From: Pseudomonadota bacterium | GTDB lineage: Bacteria; Pseudomonadota; Alphaproteobacteria; Acetobacterales; Acetobacteraceae | DNA length: 6,125 nt | NCBI GenBank assembly: GCA_021815835.1 | Contig: JAKAZN010000130.1 | Location: 1 to 6,125, forward strand | Direction: 5' to 3' | Shown here: piece by piece, positions 1 to 5,718 of the stretch | Layout: each line of letters starts with the position of its first letter | Numbering within the stretch: the first letter of the stretch is position 1 | Position numbers and translations under genes: made by a program | Notes under the pieces: model-generated | The model's database searches: none | Told to the model about the DNA's origin: nothing | What the model saw: the letters and a program-made list of their open reading frames with translations, nothing else

Positions 1-58
1 GGTCTGACCGCCCGACCAGCCGCGCGCGGCCCCGAATGCCGCCCGCCATCGGCTCCAT
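1..58 (-). CDS. Possible start of a gene running off the left edge (partial, doubtful)
   Basis: Downstream of the cyclase stop, on the same strand, an ATG at 56-58 and a second in-frame ATG at 47-49 open a frame that stays open to the window edge. The 19 visible residues read MEPMAGGIRGRARLVGRSD, which I do not recognise. A GGAGAA sequence (complement of 75-80) touches the cyclase stop codon but lies 16 bases from the first ATG, too far for a normal ribosome binding site, so the start is poorly supported. If real, the gene would be co-transcribed with the cyclase. It could equally be the 3' flank of the cyclase gene. Confidence 0.25.
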   Translation of the reverse strand, partial: MEPMAGGIRGRARLVGRSD

Positions 59-79
59 CGGAACCGTCGCGCCGTTCTC

Positions 80-1012
80 CTACACCAGCGCCACCGGCCG
101 CACCGGCGATCCCGTCGCGCCGCGAAACTTCACCGCGAGCAGGACGAAGCAGAACCTCCGCGTGCCCGACGCGGCCAGTTCGTCCAGCACCAGGTTCTCG
201 ATCAGGTGCACCCCGGCCTCGGCCAGCACATGCTGGTGCACCGGCAGCGCCAGGCCGTGATCGGGATTCGGCAGCACCTCCACCGCCATGTTGTCGCAGC
301 CGATCGCCACCACCCCGCGCGCGGTCAGCCAGCGCGCGGCGGGGACGTCGATGCCCGGCTCGCCTTCCAGATAGCGCTTGTTGTCGATGCCGAAATACCG
401 GCCCCAGCCGGTGCGGATCAGCACCACGTCCCCGGGCTCGATCGTCGCGCCTGCGGCCTCGGCGGCGCGGGCGAGTTCATCGGGCGCGATGGGCCGGCCG
501 GGGTCGAGATGCGCGCCGCCGTCCAGCCCCGCCATGTCCAGCAGCACGCCGCGCGCGATCAGCGGCGGCAGATGTTCGATGCCGAGGCGTTGCAACCCCC
601 AGTCGCCCACCGCCTCGGAAGCCGGCGTATCGTTGTACAGCCGCTCGCCGATGCTGAAATGACCCAGCGCGTCGATGTGCGTGCCGACATGCGTTGTCAT
701 TTCGATCCGTTCCAGATTCGATCCGGCGTCGTTGCGGAACCCGGCATTGCGGCGGCGGCGGATGGAATCGCGCCAGGATGCCCAGATCGACAGCAGATAG
801 GGGGTCTGGTTCGGCGCCATGAACGGCGCGCCGGAATCGATGATGTGGCTGAGGTCGAACACCCTTCCGTGCTCCACCAGCCGCAGCGCGGCAAGGCGGG
901 AGGCGTCGGTCATGCGGTTGGCCGCGCCGCGCTGGTCGTCCGGACCCCAACGGGCATGCCAATGGGGATCATCGTGGGGCGGGTGATGCCCGGCGGTGGG
1001 GGGGGCGGACAT
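80..1012 (-). CDS. Cyclase family protein (metal-dependent hydrolase, kynurenine formamidase-like fold)
   Basis: The 310-aa product belongs to the cyclase family (Pfam PF04199), whose characterised members include kynurenine formamidase and other metal-dependent amide or lactone hydrolases. The signature HVGTHID is at residues 108-114: H108, H112 and D114 are the expected metal ligands and H118 matches the usual catalytic histidine. A second ligand pair is probably H259 in LPVHQ and E272 in LIENLVLDEL. The N-terminal WGPDDQRGAAN (22-32) is typical of the longer bacterial members of about 300 aa rather than short KynB (about 210 aa), so the substrate is unknown. There is no signal peptide, so it is probably cytoplasmic. 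The start at 1012 is chosen because GGAGG (complement of about 1021-1025) sits 8 bases upstream; an in-frame ATG 30 bases further up lacks this support. A run of eight C lies in codons 3-5. It is divergent from the lipoprotein gene. Confidence 0.9.
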   Translation of the reverse strand: MSAPPTAGHHPPHDDPHWHARWGPDDQRGAANRMTDASRLAALRLVEHGRVFDLSHIIDSGAPFMAPNQTPYLLSIWASWRDSIRRRRNAGFRNDAGSNLERIEMTTHVGTHIDALGHFSIGERLYNDTPASEAVGDWGLQRLGIEHLPPLIARGVLLDMAGLDGGAHLDPGRPIAPDELARAAEAAGATIEPGDVVLIRTGWGRYFGIDNKRYLEGEPGIDVPAARWLTARGVVAIGCDNMAVEVLPNPDHGLALPVHQHVLAEAGVHLIENLVLDELAASGTRRFCFVLLAVKFRGATGSPVRPVALV

Positions 1013-1192
1013 GGGCGCTGCCTCCGGTTGCGCGCCGAGCATCGGCGATCCGTCGCGGCCCCGCCACCCCCCGGCCCCGCCGCGCCGGCCGGTCCTGGCC
1101 GAAATTGCGCCCCGCATTGCCTCGCCCCCCCGCGGGGCGGCATATGGGCCACGTGCCGGCGTCCCGGCATCCCAGCCTCGGAGCCGCCTTGC
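1013..1192. promoter_or_regulatory. Divergent intergenic region between cyclase and lipoprotein genes
   Basis: These 180 bases separate the two divergent starts and must hold the promoters of both genes unless transcription comes from elsewhere. I see no convincing -35/-10 pair. It contains the ribosome binding sites of both genes, a palindrome CCCCGCGGGG in a C7/G4 context near 1128-1137, a CACGTG at about 1149-1154, and a small hairpin (TGCCGG at 1154-1159, loop of 4, CCGGCA at 1164-1169). None matches an operator that I know. Confidence 0.4.
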
Positions 1193-1756
1193 ATGTCGCC
1201 TCGTCGCCCGCCGTCGCCGCGCCGCGCGGTTCACGCCCTTGTCCTGCTCCCGCTGCTGGCCGCGCTCGCCGGCTGCGGCCCGGGGCGCGACGAGTTCGCG
1301 CCCTCCTGTCCGCTGGCCCGCCCGTTGGCGGCGGCGCATCGGCTGGAGCGCTATCGCCATCCCGCCGCCGGTGCGCCCGACGTCGCGGATCCGGCTGATC
1401 TGGAGGCGAGCGGCCTGGTGCTCGGCGTCGATGGAAAATGCCGCCCCGTCGCGGGCGGACGCGCGCTGGAGGCGACCATGCGGGTGCGCATGCAGCTCGA
1501 ACGCGGCCCCGCGGCCACGTCCGACAGTCTCGACGTCCCGTATTTCATCGCGGTCGCGCAAGGATCGCGCATCCTGACCAAGCAGGTCTTCTCCACCCAT
1601 GTTGCCTTCCCCTCGGGCAACAATCGGGTGCAGATGACCAGCGCGCCGATCGCGATCCGCCTGCCGCTGGCCGCGAAAACCACCGGGGCGGACTACACGA
1701 TCTGGGTCGGGTTCCAGCTCACCGAGGCCGAGTACCGCGCCGCCCAGGCGCACTGA
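1193..1756 (+). CDS. Predicted lipoprotein of unknown function
   Basis: The 187-aa product starts with a basic stretch (MSPRRPPSPRR), then a hydrophobic segment (about 13-26) and the lipobox LAGC with C28, so it should be lipid-modified by the Lgt/Lsp pathway. The +2 residue is Gly, not Asp, which in the E. coli sorting rule favours the outer membrane facing the periplasm. The mature part has two further cysteines (C39, C83) that could form a disulfide. It also has GKCRPV (81-86), RGPAA (104-108), VPYFIAVAQGSRIL (115-128) and a C-terminal YTIWVGFQLTEAEY (168-181). From memory this pattern recurs in small alphaproteobacterial lipoproteins of unknown role; I cannot name a function. The ATG is preceded by GGAG (1180-1183) with 9 bases of spacing. 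Its stop is only 6 bases from the stop of the convergent SDR gene, so read-through would give antisense RNA. Confidence 0.85.
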   Translation: MSPRRPPSPRRAVHALVLLPLLAALAGCGPGRDEFAPSCPLARPLAAAHRLERYRHPAAGAPDVADPADLEASGLVLGVDGKCRPVAGGRALEATMRVRMQLERGPAATSDSLDVPYFIAVAQGSRILTKQVFSTHVAFPSGNNRVQMTSAPIAIRLPLAAKTTGADYTIWVGFQLTEAEYRAAQAH

Positions 1757-1762
1757 GCCGGG

Positions 1763-2524
1763 TCAGCGCGGCGCCATCCGCAGCGCCCCGTCGAGCCGGA
1801 TCGTCTCGCCGTTCAGGAATCGGTTGGCGGCGATGTGCAGCACCAGGGCGGCATATTCCTCCGGCAGCCCGAGGCGGGCCGGGAACGGCACCGAGGCCGC
1901 CAGCCCCTGGCGCACATCATCGGGCAGGGTGTTGAACATCGGCGTCTCGATCAGGCCGGGCGCGATCGTCATCACCCGCACCCCCGCCCGCGCCAGTTCC
2001 CGCGCCGCCGGCAAGGTCAGCCCCACCACGCCCGCCTTGGACGCCGCATAGGCCGCCTGGCCCACCTGGCCCTCATAGGCCGCGACCGAGGCGGTGTTCA
2101 CGATCAGCCCGCGTTCCCCGTCCGGCCCGGGATCGAGCGCGCTCATCCGTGCCGCCGCCAGACGCAGCATGTTGAACGTGCCGATCAGGTTGACCGCGAT
2201 CACGCGTGAAAACGCCTCCAGCGCCAGCGGCCCGTCGCGGCCGACGATGCGCCCGGCATTGCCGATGCCGGCGCAGTTCACGAGCAGCCGCGGCGGACCT
2301 AGCGCCGCCTCGGCCGCGGCCAGCGCCGCGGCGGCGCCGTCCGGATCGGTGACATCGACCGTGGCGGCGAATCCGCCAATTCGGGCGGCGACCGCCTCGG
2401 CCGCCGGGCCGTTGCGATCGAACACCGCCACGCGCGCGCCCACGCCCGCCAGCGCCGCCGCGGTCGCCGCCCCAAGCCCCGAGCCGCCGCCGGTAACGAT
2501 CGCCGCTTGTCCGCGCATCTCCAT
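1763..2524 (-). CDS. SDR family NAD-dependent oxidoreductase (3-hydroxyacyl-CoA dehydrogenase type II-like)
   Basis: The 253-aa product is a classical short-chain dehydrogenase/reductase. The cofactor motif TGGGSGLG is at 11-18, D36 at the end of strand beta-2 predicts NAD(H) rather than NADP(H), and NCAG is at 83-86. The catalytic set is complete: N112, S146, Y159 and K163 (YAASK). PG at 189-190 and the ETPMFNTLP segment (193-201) resemble the type II 3-hydroxyacyl-CoA dehydrogenase (HSD17B10-like) subgroup, which oxidises 3-hydroxyacyl-CoA or 2-methyl-3-hydroxybutyryl-CoA. That subgroup call is inference; substrates vary widely in SDRs. Length is normal for the family. The first ATG (2522-2524) is chosen because AAGGA (complement of 2531-2535) lies 6 bases upstream; a second ATG two codons in is less well placed. 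The gene is divergent from the transporter, with which it may share regulation. Confidence 0.92.
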   Translation of the reverse strand: MEMRGQAAIVTGGGSGLGAATAAALAGVGARVAVFDRNGPAAEAVAARIGGFAATVDVTDPDGAAAALAAAEAALGPPRLLVNCAGIGNAGRIVGRDGPLALEAFSRVIAVNLIGTFNMLRLAAARMSALDPGPDGERGLIVNTASVAAYEGQVGQAAYAASKAGVVGLTLPAARELARAGVRVMTIAPGLIETPMFNTLPDDVRQGLAASVPFPARLGLPEEYAALVLHIAANRFLNGETIRLDGALRMAPR

Positions 2525-2552
2525 GCCGCATCCTTCCCTGACGTCCGCGACC

Positions 2553-2581
2553 TCTATCCGTCATCGCATCGCACCGCACAA
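2553..2581 (-). promoter_or_regulatory. Weak candidate promoter for the SDR gene
   Basis: On the minus strand TTGTGC (complement of 2576-2581) and GATAGA (complement of 2553-2558) are separated by 17 bases. Each matches three of six positions of the sigma-70 consensus, and the pair lies about 30 bases before the start codon. This is suggestive by spacing only. Confidence 0.25.
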
Positions 2582-2591
2582 GAGTTGCGCG

Positions 2592-2632
2592 GCGGCCTGC
2601 CCCTTGACGGCTGGCCGCGCGCGGTTCTGCAT
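2592..2632 (+). promoter_or_regulatory. Candidate -35 element within an inverted repeat, upstream of the MFS gene
   Basis: TTGACG at 2604-2609 matches five of six bases of the sigma-70 -35 consensus. At 17 bases of spacing the -10 position reads CTGCAT (2627-2632), a poor match. The -35 element lies inside the 15-base loop of an inverted repeat (GCGGCC at 2592-2597, GGCCGC at 2613-2618), which could be an operator but is also likely by chance at this GC content. Confidence 0.3.
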
Positions 2633-2687
2633 CGAGCGAACGACCGCCGGGACGCGCGCGGTCCGAACAGAAAAGGGGGGAATTCCG

Positions 2688-4067
2688 ATGGCTGAAACCC
2701 ATGCCGCGGAGCTTGCTGCGCGGCTCGACCGATTGCCGTCGAACCGGTTCGTCTGGCGCCTGGTCACGTTGATCTCGCTCGGCGCCTGTTTCGAGTTATA
2801 TGATCTGTTCCTGACCGCCTACATCATCCCCGGGCTTGCGAAGGACGGGATGTTCACGCCCGAATCGCTCGGTGCGTTCTCGATGCTCGCGCCGCTGAAG
2901 GTGGCCGGGCCGGGCACTTTCGTCTTCGCGTTGTTCGCGGGCCTGTGGGTCGGCACGCTCGCCTTCGGCTGGGTGGCCGATTCCTATGGGCGGCGGACGA
3001 TCTTCACCTTCTCGCTGATCTGGTACTCGGTCTGCACGTTCATCATGGCGTTCCAGAGTTCGGGCTTCGGGATCGATCTCTGGCGCTTCATCGCCGGCAT
3101 CGGCATCGGCGTGGAGCTGGTGACGATCGATACCTATATCTCCGAGCTGGTCCCGCGCGCCGAGCGCGGGCGCGCCTTCGCCTTCAACCAGTTCGTTGCT
3201 TTTTGCGCGGTTCCGGTGGTGGCGTTCCTGGCGTGGATCCTCGGCGTGGAGCATTGGCGCTGGGTGGTGGTGATCGGCTCGATCGGCGCGCTGTTCATCT
3301 GGTGGCTGCGCCTTGGTTTGCCGGAAAGCCCGCGCTGGCTCGCCCGCCATGGGCGTCTGGCCGAAGCCGAGACGATCGTCGCCGGGATCGAAGCCCAGGC
3401 GAGCGCCGAGCTCGGCACCCTGCCTCCGCCCGGGGCGCCGGTGGCGGAGGAAGGGGAGGCGAGCTTCGCCGAGATCTTCCAGCCGCCCTACGGCAAGCGC
3501 GCGATCGTGCTGTCGATCTTCAATTTCTTCCAGACCTTCGGCTATTACGGTTTCGCCGCCTGGGTGCCGACCCTGCTGATCGCCAAGGGCATCCACGTCA
3601 CCACCAGCCTGGAATACGCCTTCATCATCGCCATCGCCAATCCGGTGGGGCCGCTGCTCGGTACGTTCATCGCCGACAAGATGGAGCGGAAATGGCAGAT
3701 CGTCTGCGCCGCCATCTGCATCGGCGTGTTCGGCCTGTTGTTCGCGCATATGAACGGAACGGTCACCCTCATCGTGCTCGGCGTGATCATCACCTTGTCG
3801 AACAATTGGCTGTCCTATTCCTTCCACAACTACCAGGCCGAAGTGTTCCCGACCCGCATCCGCTCCCGCGCGGTGGGCTTCGTCTATTCCTGGAGCCGGC
3901 TGTCGGCGGCGCTGTCGGGGCTGGCGATCGGTATCTTCCTCGGCATCGGCGGCGTGAACGCGGTGTTCGGATTCATCGCCTTCGCGATGGCGGTGGTGGT
4001 GGTGGTGATCGGCGGCTTCGGCCCGGCGACGAAGGGGCTGGCGCTGGAGGCGATCGCCAACGGCTGA
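2688..4067 (+). CDS. Major facilitator superfamily (MFS) transporter, metabolite:H+ symporter type
   Basis: The 459-aa product is a 12-helix inner-membrane transporter of usual MFS length. Likely helices are near residues 25-48, 76-97, 104-122, 130-152, 164-186, 190-208, 271-298, 308-330, 337-353, 358-380, 395-418 and 423-443. MFS motif A is clear after helix 2 (GWVADSYGRR, 94-103) and a degenerate copy follows helix 8 (GTFIADKMERK, 325-335). LPESPRW (211-217) after helix 6 and EVFPTRIRSR (385-394) after helix 10 are hallmarks shared with sugar-porter and niacin/aromatic-acid symporter subfamilies. E36 and D39 in helix 1 (FELYD) suggest proton-coupled uptake of a carboxylate; that substrate class is inference. 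The start is set by a G-rich ribosome binding site (2671-2680, seven bases from the ATG); the frame is open further upstream into the SDR gene, but that part has no support. Codons 436-440 are five GTG in a row. Confidence 0.93.
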   Translation: MAETHAAELAARLDRLPSNRFVWRLVTLISLGACFELYDLFLTAYIIPGLAKDGMFTPESLGAFSMLAPLKVAGPGTFVFALFAGLWVGTLAFGWVADSYGRRTIFTFSLIWYSVCTFIMAFQSSGFGIDLWRFIAGIGIGVELVTIDTYISELVPRAERGRAFAFNQFVAFCAVPVVAFLAWILGVEHWRWVVVIGSIGALFIWWLRLGLPESPRWLARHGRLAEAETIVAGIEAQASAELGTLPPPGAPVAEEGEASFAEIFQPPYGKRAIVLSIFNFFQTFGYYGFAAWVPTLLIAKGIHVTTSLEYAFIIAIANPVGPLLGTFIADKMERKWQIVCAAICIGVFGLLFAHMNGTVTLIVLGVIITLSNNWLSYSFHNYQAEVFPTRIRSRAVGFVYSWSRLSAALSGLAIGIFLGIGGVNAVFGFIAFAMAVVVVVIGGFGPATKGLALEAIANG

Positions 4068-4078
4068 ACCGTGGCGTC

Positions 4079-4114
4079 CCCCCACCCGCCGGGTACCGTC
4101 CCGGCGGGTGGGGG
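4079..4114. terminator. Perfect 15-bp hairpin between convergent genes (bidirectional terminator)
   Basis: The left arm CCCCCACCCGCCGGG (4079-4093) and right arm CCCGGCGGGTGGGGG (4100-4114) pair perfectly around a 6-base loop. The hairpin lies exactly 11 bases from the MFS stop (4067) and 11 from the fatty acid hydroxylase stop (4126), so it can serve both. There is no T-run on either side, so it may need Rho or act by pausing and 3'-end protection, as is common in GC-rich genomes. Confidence 0.85.
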
Positions 4115-4125
4115 ATCTGCCGGGC

Positions 4126-4680
4126 TCAACGCGACTCGTCGTCGGGCGCGCGATAGGTGCCGAACAACCGGTCCCAGAAGAAATCGATCACCGCGAAATT
4201 GGTGTTGGCGTGCAGGTGGTGCACGAAATGCATCCGCTGCTTGCGGCGGAACCAGGCGAAGCGCTCCAGCGGCGATCCGGCGACGTGATAGACCTTGTCG
4301 AAATAGACATGCGCGCGGAACGACACCACGGCCGCCAGCGCCATCGCCAGGAACATCCCCAGTGGCAGGACGAAGAACAGACCGCCCGCCACCAGCAGGG
4401 TCGGGATCAGGAAGAATGGCGTATTGTTGCCTTCCTCGCCGCGATAGACGGCGGAGGTCAGATGGCCTCGCGCGTACAGATGATGGTGGAAATCGATATG
4501 GTTACGGAAGAACCGCCCGCCCCAGCTGCGGTGGCCCATCCAGCGATGCAGCAGGGTCTGGCTGGCCGACATCACCAGATGGGTGCCGATCGCGGTCGCC
4601 GCCAGCAGCGGGGCCTGCCACACGACCCATTGCTCCCACCCGGACGCTCCGCCCCCGGCACTCCCCCCTGGGGCGATCAC
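4126..4680 (-). CDS. Fatty acid hydroxylase/sterol desaturase family membrane enzyme
   Basis: The 184-aa product shows the di-iron histidine clusters of the fatty acid hydroxylase superfamily (PF04116): HRWMGH (45-50, HX4H), HIDFHHH (61-67, HX3HH) and HFVHH (151-155, HX2HH), with extra histidines at 73, 124, 132 and 157. Such enzymes use O2 to hydroxylate or desaturate lipids, sterols or carotenoids. Hydrophobic segments lie near 19-38 and 89-122, so it should be an inner-membrane protein with the histidines on the cytoplasmic face. At 184 aa it is on the short side for the family, but all three clusters are present. The start is a GTG at 4678-4680, with GGGGG (complement of 4687-4691) 6 bases upstream; the frame has no ATG further up before a stop at 4738-4740. 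It is the last of five leftward genes that begin with csp and ends at a strong hairpin. The lipid substrate is unknown. Confidence 0.85.
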   Translation of the reverse strand: MIAPGGSAGGGASGWEQWVVWQAPLLAATAIGTHLVMSASQTLLHRWMGHRSWGGRFFRNHIDFHHHLYARGHLTSAVYRGEEGNNTPFFLIPTLLVAGGLFFVLPLGMFLAMALAAVVSFRAHVYFDKVYHVAGSPLERFAWFRRKQRMHFVHHLHANTNFAVIDFFWDRLFGTYRAPDDESR

Positions 4681-4708
4681 GCCACACCCCCGCCCGCGCG
4701 CGCGCCCT

Positions 4709-4924
4709 TCATGCCCGGGAACGCGCAGCCGATTTGATCACCCCCCGCGGCCGGCCGGAGGCGACGGCAATCTCGCGATCCTGCGCCTCGATCGCCGCCT
4801 TGACCGCGGCGTCGGCCTGCGGGTCCTTGAGCAGGAGCGCGGGAACCTTGCGGCGCGAGGTCTGGCTGCCATCGACATAGGTGACGTCGAACAGGACGAA
4901 GGCAGTATCGGCACGGCGCTTCAT
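4709..4924 (-). CDS. Small conserved-looking protein of unknown function (71 aa)
   Basis: The 71-aa product begins with a likely beta-strand pair (AFVLFDVTYVDGSQTSRRKVP, about 8-28). An acidic, helix-like stretch rich in alanine follows (DPQADAAVKAAIEAQDREIA, about 34-53), then a basic tail (SGRPRGVIKSAARSRA). It has no signal peptide or membrane segment, so it is probably cytoplasmic; the tail could touch nucleic acid, which is speculation. GAGGA lies 9 bases upstream of the ATG at 4922-4924. It is 31 bases downstream of the 57-aa gene and 28 upstream of the hydroxylase GTG, so co-transcription is very likely. I do not recognise a named family. Confidence 0.75.
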   Translation of the reverse strand: MKRRADTAFVLFDVTYVDGSQTSRRKVPALLLKDPQADAAVKAAIEAQDREIAVASGRPRGVIKSAARSRA

Positions 4925-4955
4925 CGGCTGCGGTCCTCGGTTGGGCGGATGGCGG

Positions 4956-5129
4956 TCACGAACCGGGCTGCTGGTCGGGCTCGGGCGGGGTCTCCGCCGG
5001 CGCGTCCTGCTGGCCGGCGCGACGGCGCGCGCTGGCGGCCTCGCGCTCGCGCTGCTTGGCTTCCTTCTTCGCCTGCGCGGCGCGGTTCCGCTCGGCCCGT
5101 TGCTGATTGTAGTTCGGCTTGAAGGCCAT
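4956..5129 (-). CDS. Small, highly charged protein of unknown function (57 aa)
   Basis: This short gene encodes 57 residues. It starts MAFKPNYNQQRAERNRAAQA, continues as a lysine/arginine/glutamate-rich probable helix (to about residue 38), and ends in a proline/glutamine-rich tail (APAETPPEPDQQPGS). From memory, small proteins starting MAFKPNYNQQRAERNR occur widely in alphaproteobacteria, with no known function. AGGAGA (complement of 5135-5140) is 5 bases from the ATG, a strong ribosome binding site. The N-terminal half looks like an RNA- or ribosome-associated helix by composition only. It lies 33 bases after the 79-aa gene and 31 before the 71-aa gene. A longer overlapping frame (4921-5190) is rejected in its favour. 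Confidence 0.82.
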   Translation of the reverse strand: MAFKPNYNQQRAERNRAAQAKKEAKQREREAASARRRAGQQDAPAETPPEPDQQPGS

Positions 5130-5149
5130 CGTCGTCTCCTGCGCGTGAA

Positions 5150-5180
5150 GATGGGGCGCGCGTCATGACGGGGCGCGCGT
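5150..5180 (-). repeat. Short tandem direct repeat across the stop of the 79-aa gene
   Basis: On the minus strand ACGCGCGCCCCGTC (complement of 5167-5180) is followed, 17 bases on, by ACGCGCGCCCCATC (complement of 5150-5163), 13 of 14 bases identical. The first copy encodes the last residues of the 79-aa protein and the second begins in its stop codon. Confidence 0.6.
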
Positions 5181-5402
5181 TCCTGGCCATTGGGGGCGGC
5201 CGGTCTCGGGCTCGGCCGTGAGCTGGCTCTCGGCCATGACGCGCTCGTGCTGGTCCACCGCGTGCTTCACGCGATATTGCGGATCGCGCGTCTCGCTCGG
5301 CAGCAGGCGCTGGACCTTGTAGCGGCCGCGGGGAATGTTGGCGTCGCGCGGGCCCGGCATGAATGCCACGACCTGGCCCACCGAGAACTTATGACTGGTC
5401 AA
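5163..5402 (-). CDS. Small protein of unknown function with TTG start (79 aa)
   Basis: The 79-aa product has a compact core of about 62 residues rich in predicted beta-strands: FSVGQVVAFMPG (6-17), GRYKVQRLLP (26-35), PQYRVKHAVDQHERVMAESQL (41-61). A proline-rich, probably disordered tail follows. The layout resembles a small SH3-like barrel, and from memory similar proteins beginning MTSHKF.VGQ recur in alphaproteobacteria; neither point is verified. The start codon is TTG (5400-5402), supported by a perfect GGAGG (complement of 5408-5412) 5 bases upstream and by the family-like N-terminus. It follows csp by 67 bases that contain a strong hairpin, so its level may depend on read-through. Confidence 0.8.
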   Translation of the reverse strand: MTSHKFSVGQVVAFMPGPRDANIPRGRYKVQRLLPSETRDPQYRVKHAVDQHERVMAESQLTAEPETGRPQWPGTRAPS

Positions 5403-5434
5403 GGCAGCCTCCGTCGCGCCCGGTCTCCGTCACG

Positions 5435-5461
5435 CCCGGTGCCGCCGGCGGCGGCACCGGG
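5435..5461 (-). terminator. Perfect 12-bp hairpin just after csp (terminator or attenuator)
   Basis: CCCGGTGCCGCC (5435-5446) and GGCGGCACCGGG (5450-5461) pair perfectly around a 3-base loop, 8 bases beyond the csp stop codon. No U-run follows on the minus strand, so termination may be partial. It could stabilise the 3' end of a short csp mRNA while letting some transcription continue into the four downstream genes. Confidence 0.7.
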
Positions 5462-5469
5462 TTGCGGGT

Positions 5470-5676
5470 TCAGACCGACTTCAGGTTGACCGCGGAGCTC
5501 TTGCCCTGCTGGCCGTTCTCGATGTCGTAGCTGAGCTTCTGACCTTCGTTCAGGCCACCGAGCCCGGCGCGCTCGACCGCCGAGATATGGACGAACACGT
5601 CCTTCGCCCCATCATCGGGCTGGATGAAGCCGAAGCCCTTCTGGCCGTTGAACCACTTGACTGTACCCTGTGCCAT
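5470..5676 (-). CDS. cspA: Cold-shock protein, CspA family
   Basis: The 68-aa product is a single cold-shock domain that binds single-stranded RNA/DNA and melts mRNA structure as a chaperone. The start [10 protein letters not shown] is typical. RNP1 (KGFGFI, 13-18) and RNP2 (VFVHIS, 27-32) are intact, as are the aromatic residues W8, F15, F17, F28 and H30 used for base stacking. Length is normal. GGAGA (complement of 5683-5687) is 6 bases upstream of the ATG. A long leader with a hairpin and a TATATA promoter precede it. Whether it is cold-induced or constitutive cannot be told from the protein alone. It leads a five-gene leftward cluster. Symbol is at family level only. Confidence 0.96.
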   Translation of the reverse strand: MAQGTVKWFNGQKGFGFIQPDDGAKDVFVHISAVERAGLGGLNEGQKLSYDIENGQQGKSSAVNLKSV

Positions 5677-5697
5677 CGTCTGTCTCCATGCAACCGG

Positions 5698-5718
5698 CGG
5701 CCCGCTGGATGCGGGCCG
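5698..5718 (-). promoter_or_regulatory. Stem-loop in the csp mRNA leader
   Basis: CGGCCCGC and GCGGGCCG (5698-5705 and 5711-5718) form a perfect 8-bp stem with a 5-base loop, ending 10 bases before the csp ribosome binding site on the minus strand. Leaders of cspA-type genes in enterobacteria refold with temperature. This stem may play a similar part, which is inference. Confidence 0.5.

Noticed and set aside
206..1192. Long plus-strand open frame continuous with the lipoprotein and antisense to the cyclase
   Set aside because: Its translation is histidine/arginine/glutamine-rich without motifs and mirrors cyclase codon bias. The lipoprotein has a proper start, ribosome binding site and signal peptide at 1193.
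1013..1753. Upstream extension of the cyclase frame to 557 aa
   Set aside because: The extension is antisense to the lipoprotein and of noise composition; the GGAGG-supported start at 1012 gives the normal family length.
2094..2687. N-terminal extension of the MFS protein antisense to the SDR gene
   Set aside because: It is a low-complexity Ser/Ala/Pro translation. A clear ribosome binding site and normal length support the start at 2688.
3992..4006. (GGT)5 microsatellite in the MFS gene
   Set aside because: It simply encodes five valines in the last membrane helix. Three-base slippage would keep the frame, so a switch is unlikely.
2796..4085. 429-aa minus-strand frame antisense to the MFS gene
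   Set aside because: It is a histidine/aspartate/arginine-rich shadow of the transporter codons with no domain.
4071..4880. Plus-strand frames (269 and 209 aa) opposite the hydroxylase
   Set aside because: They run antisense to a gene with intact di-iron histidine motifs, have unlikely composition and cross the terminator hairpin.
4921..5190. 89-aa minus-strand frame overlapping the 57-aa gene
   Set aside because: It would overlap both the 79-aa and 71-aa genes. Its Arg/Ala/Gly-rich translation is noise, while the 57-aa frame has a strong ribosome binding site and sensible composition.
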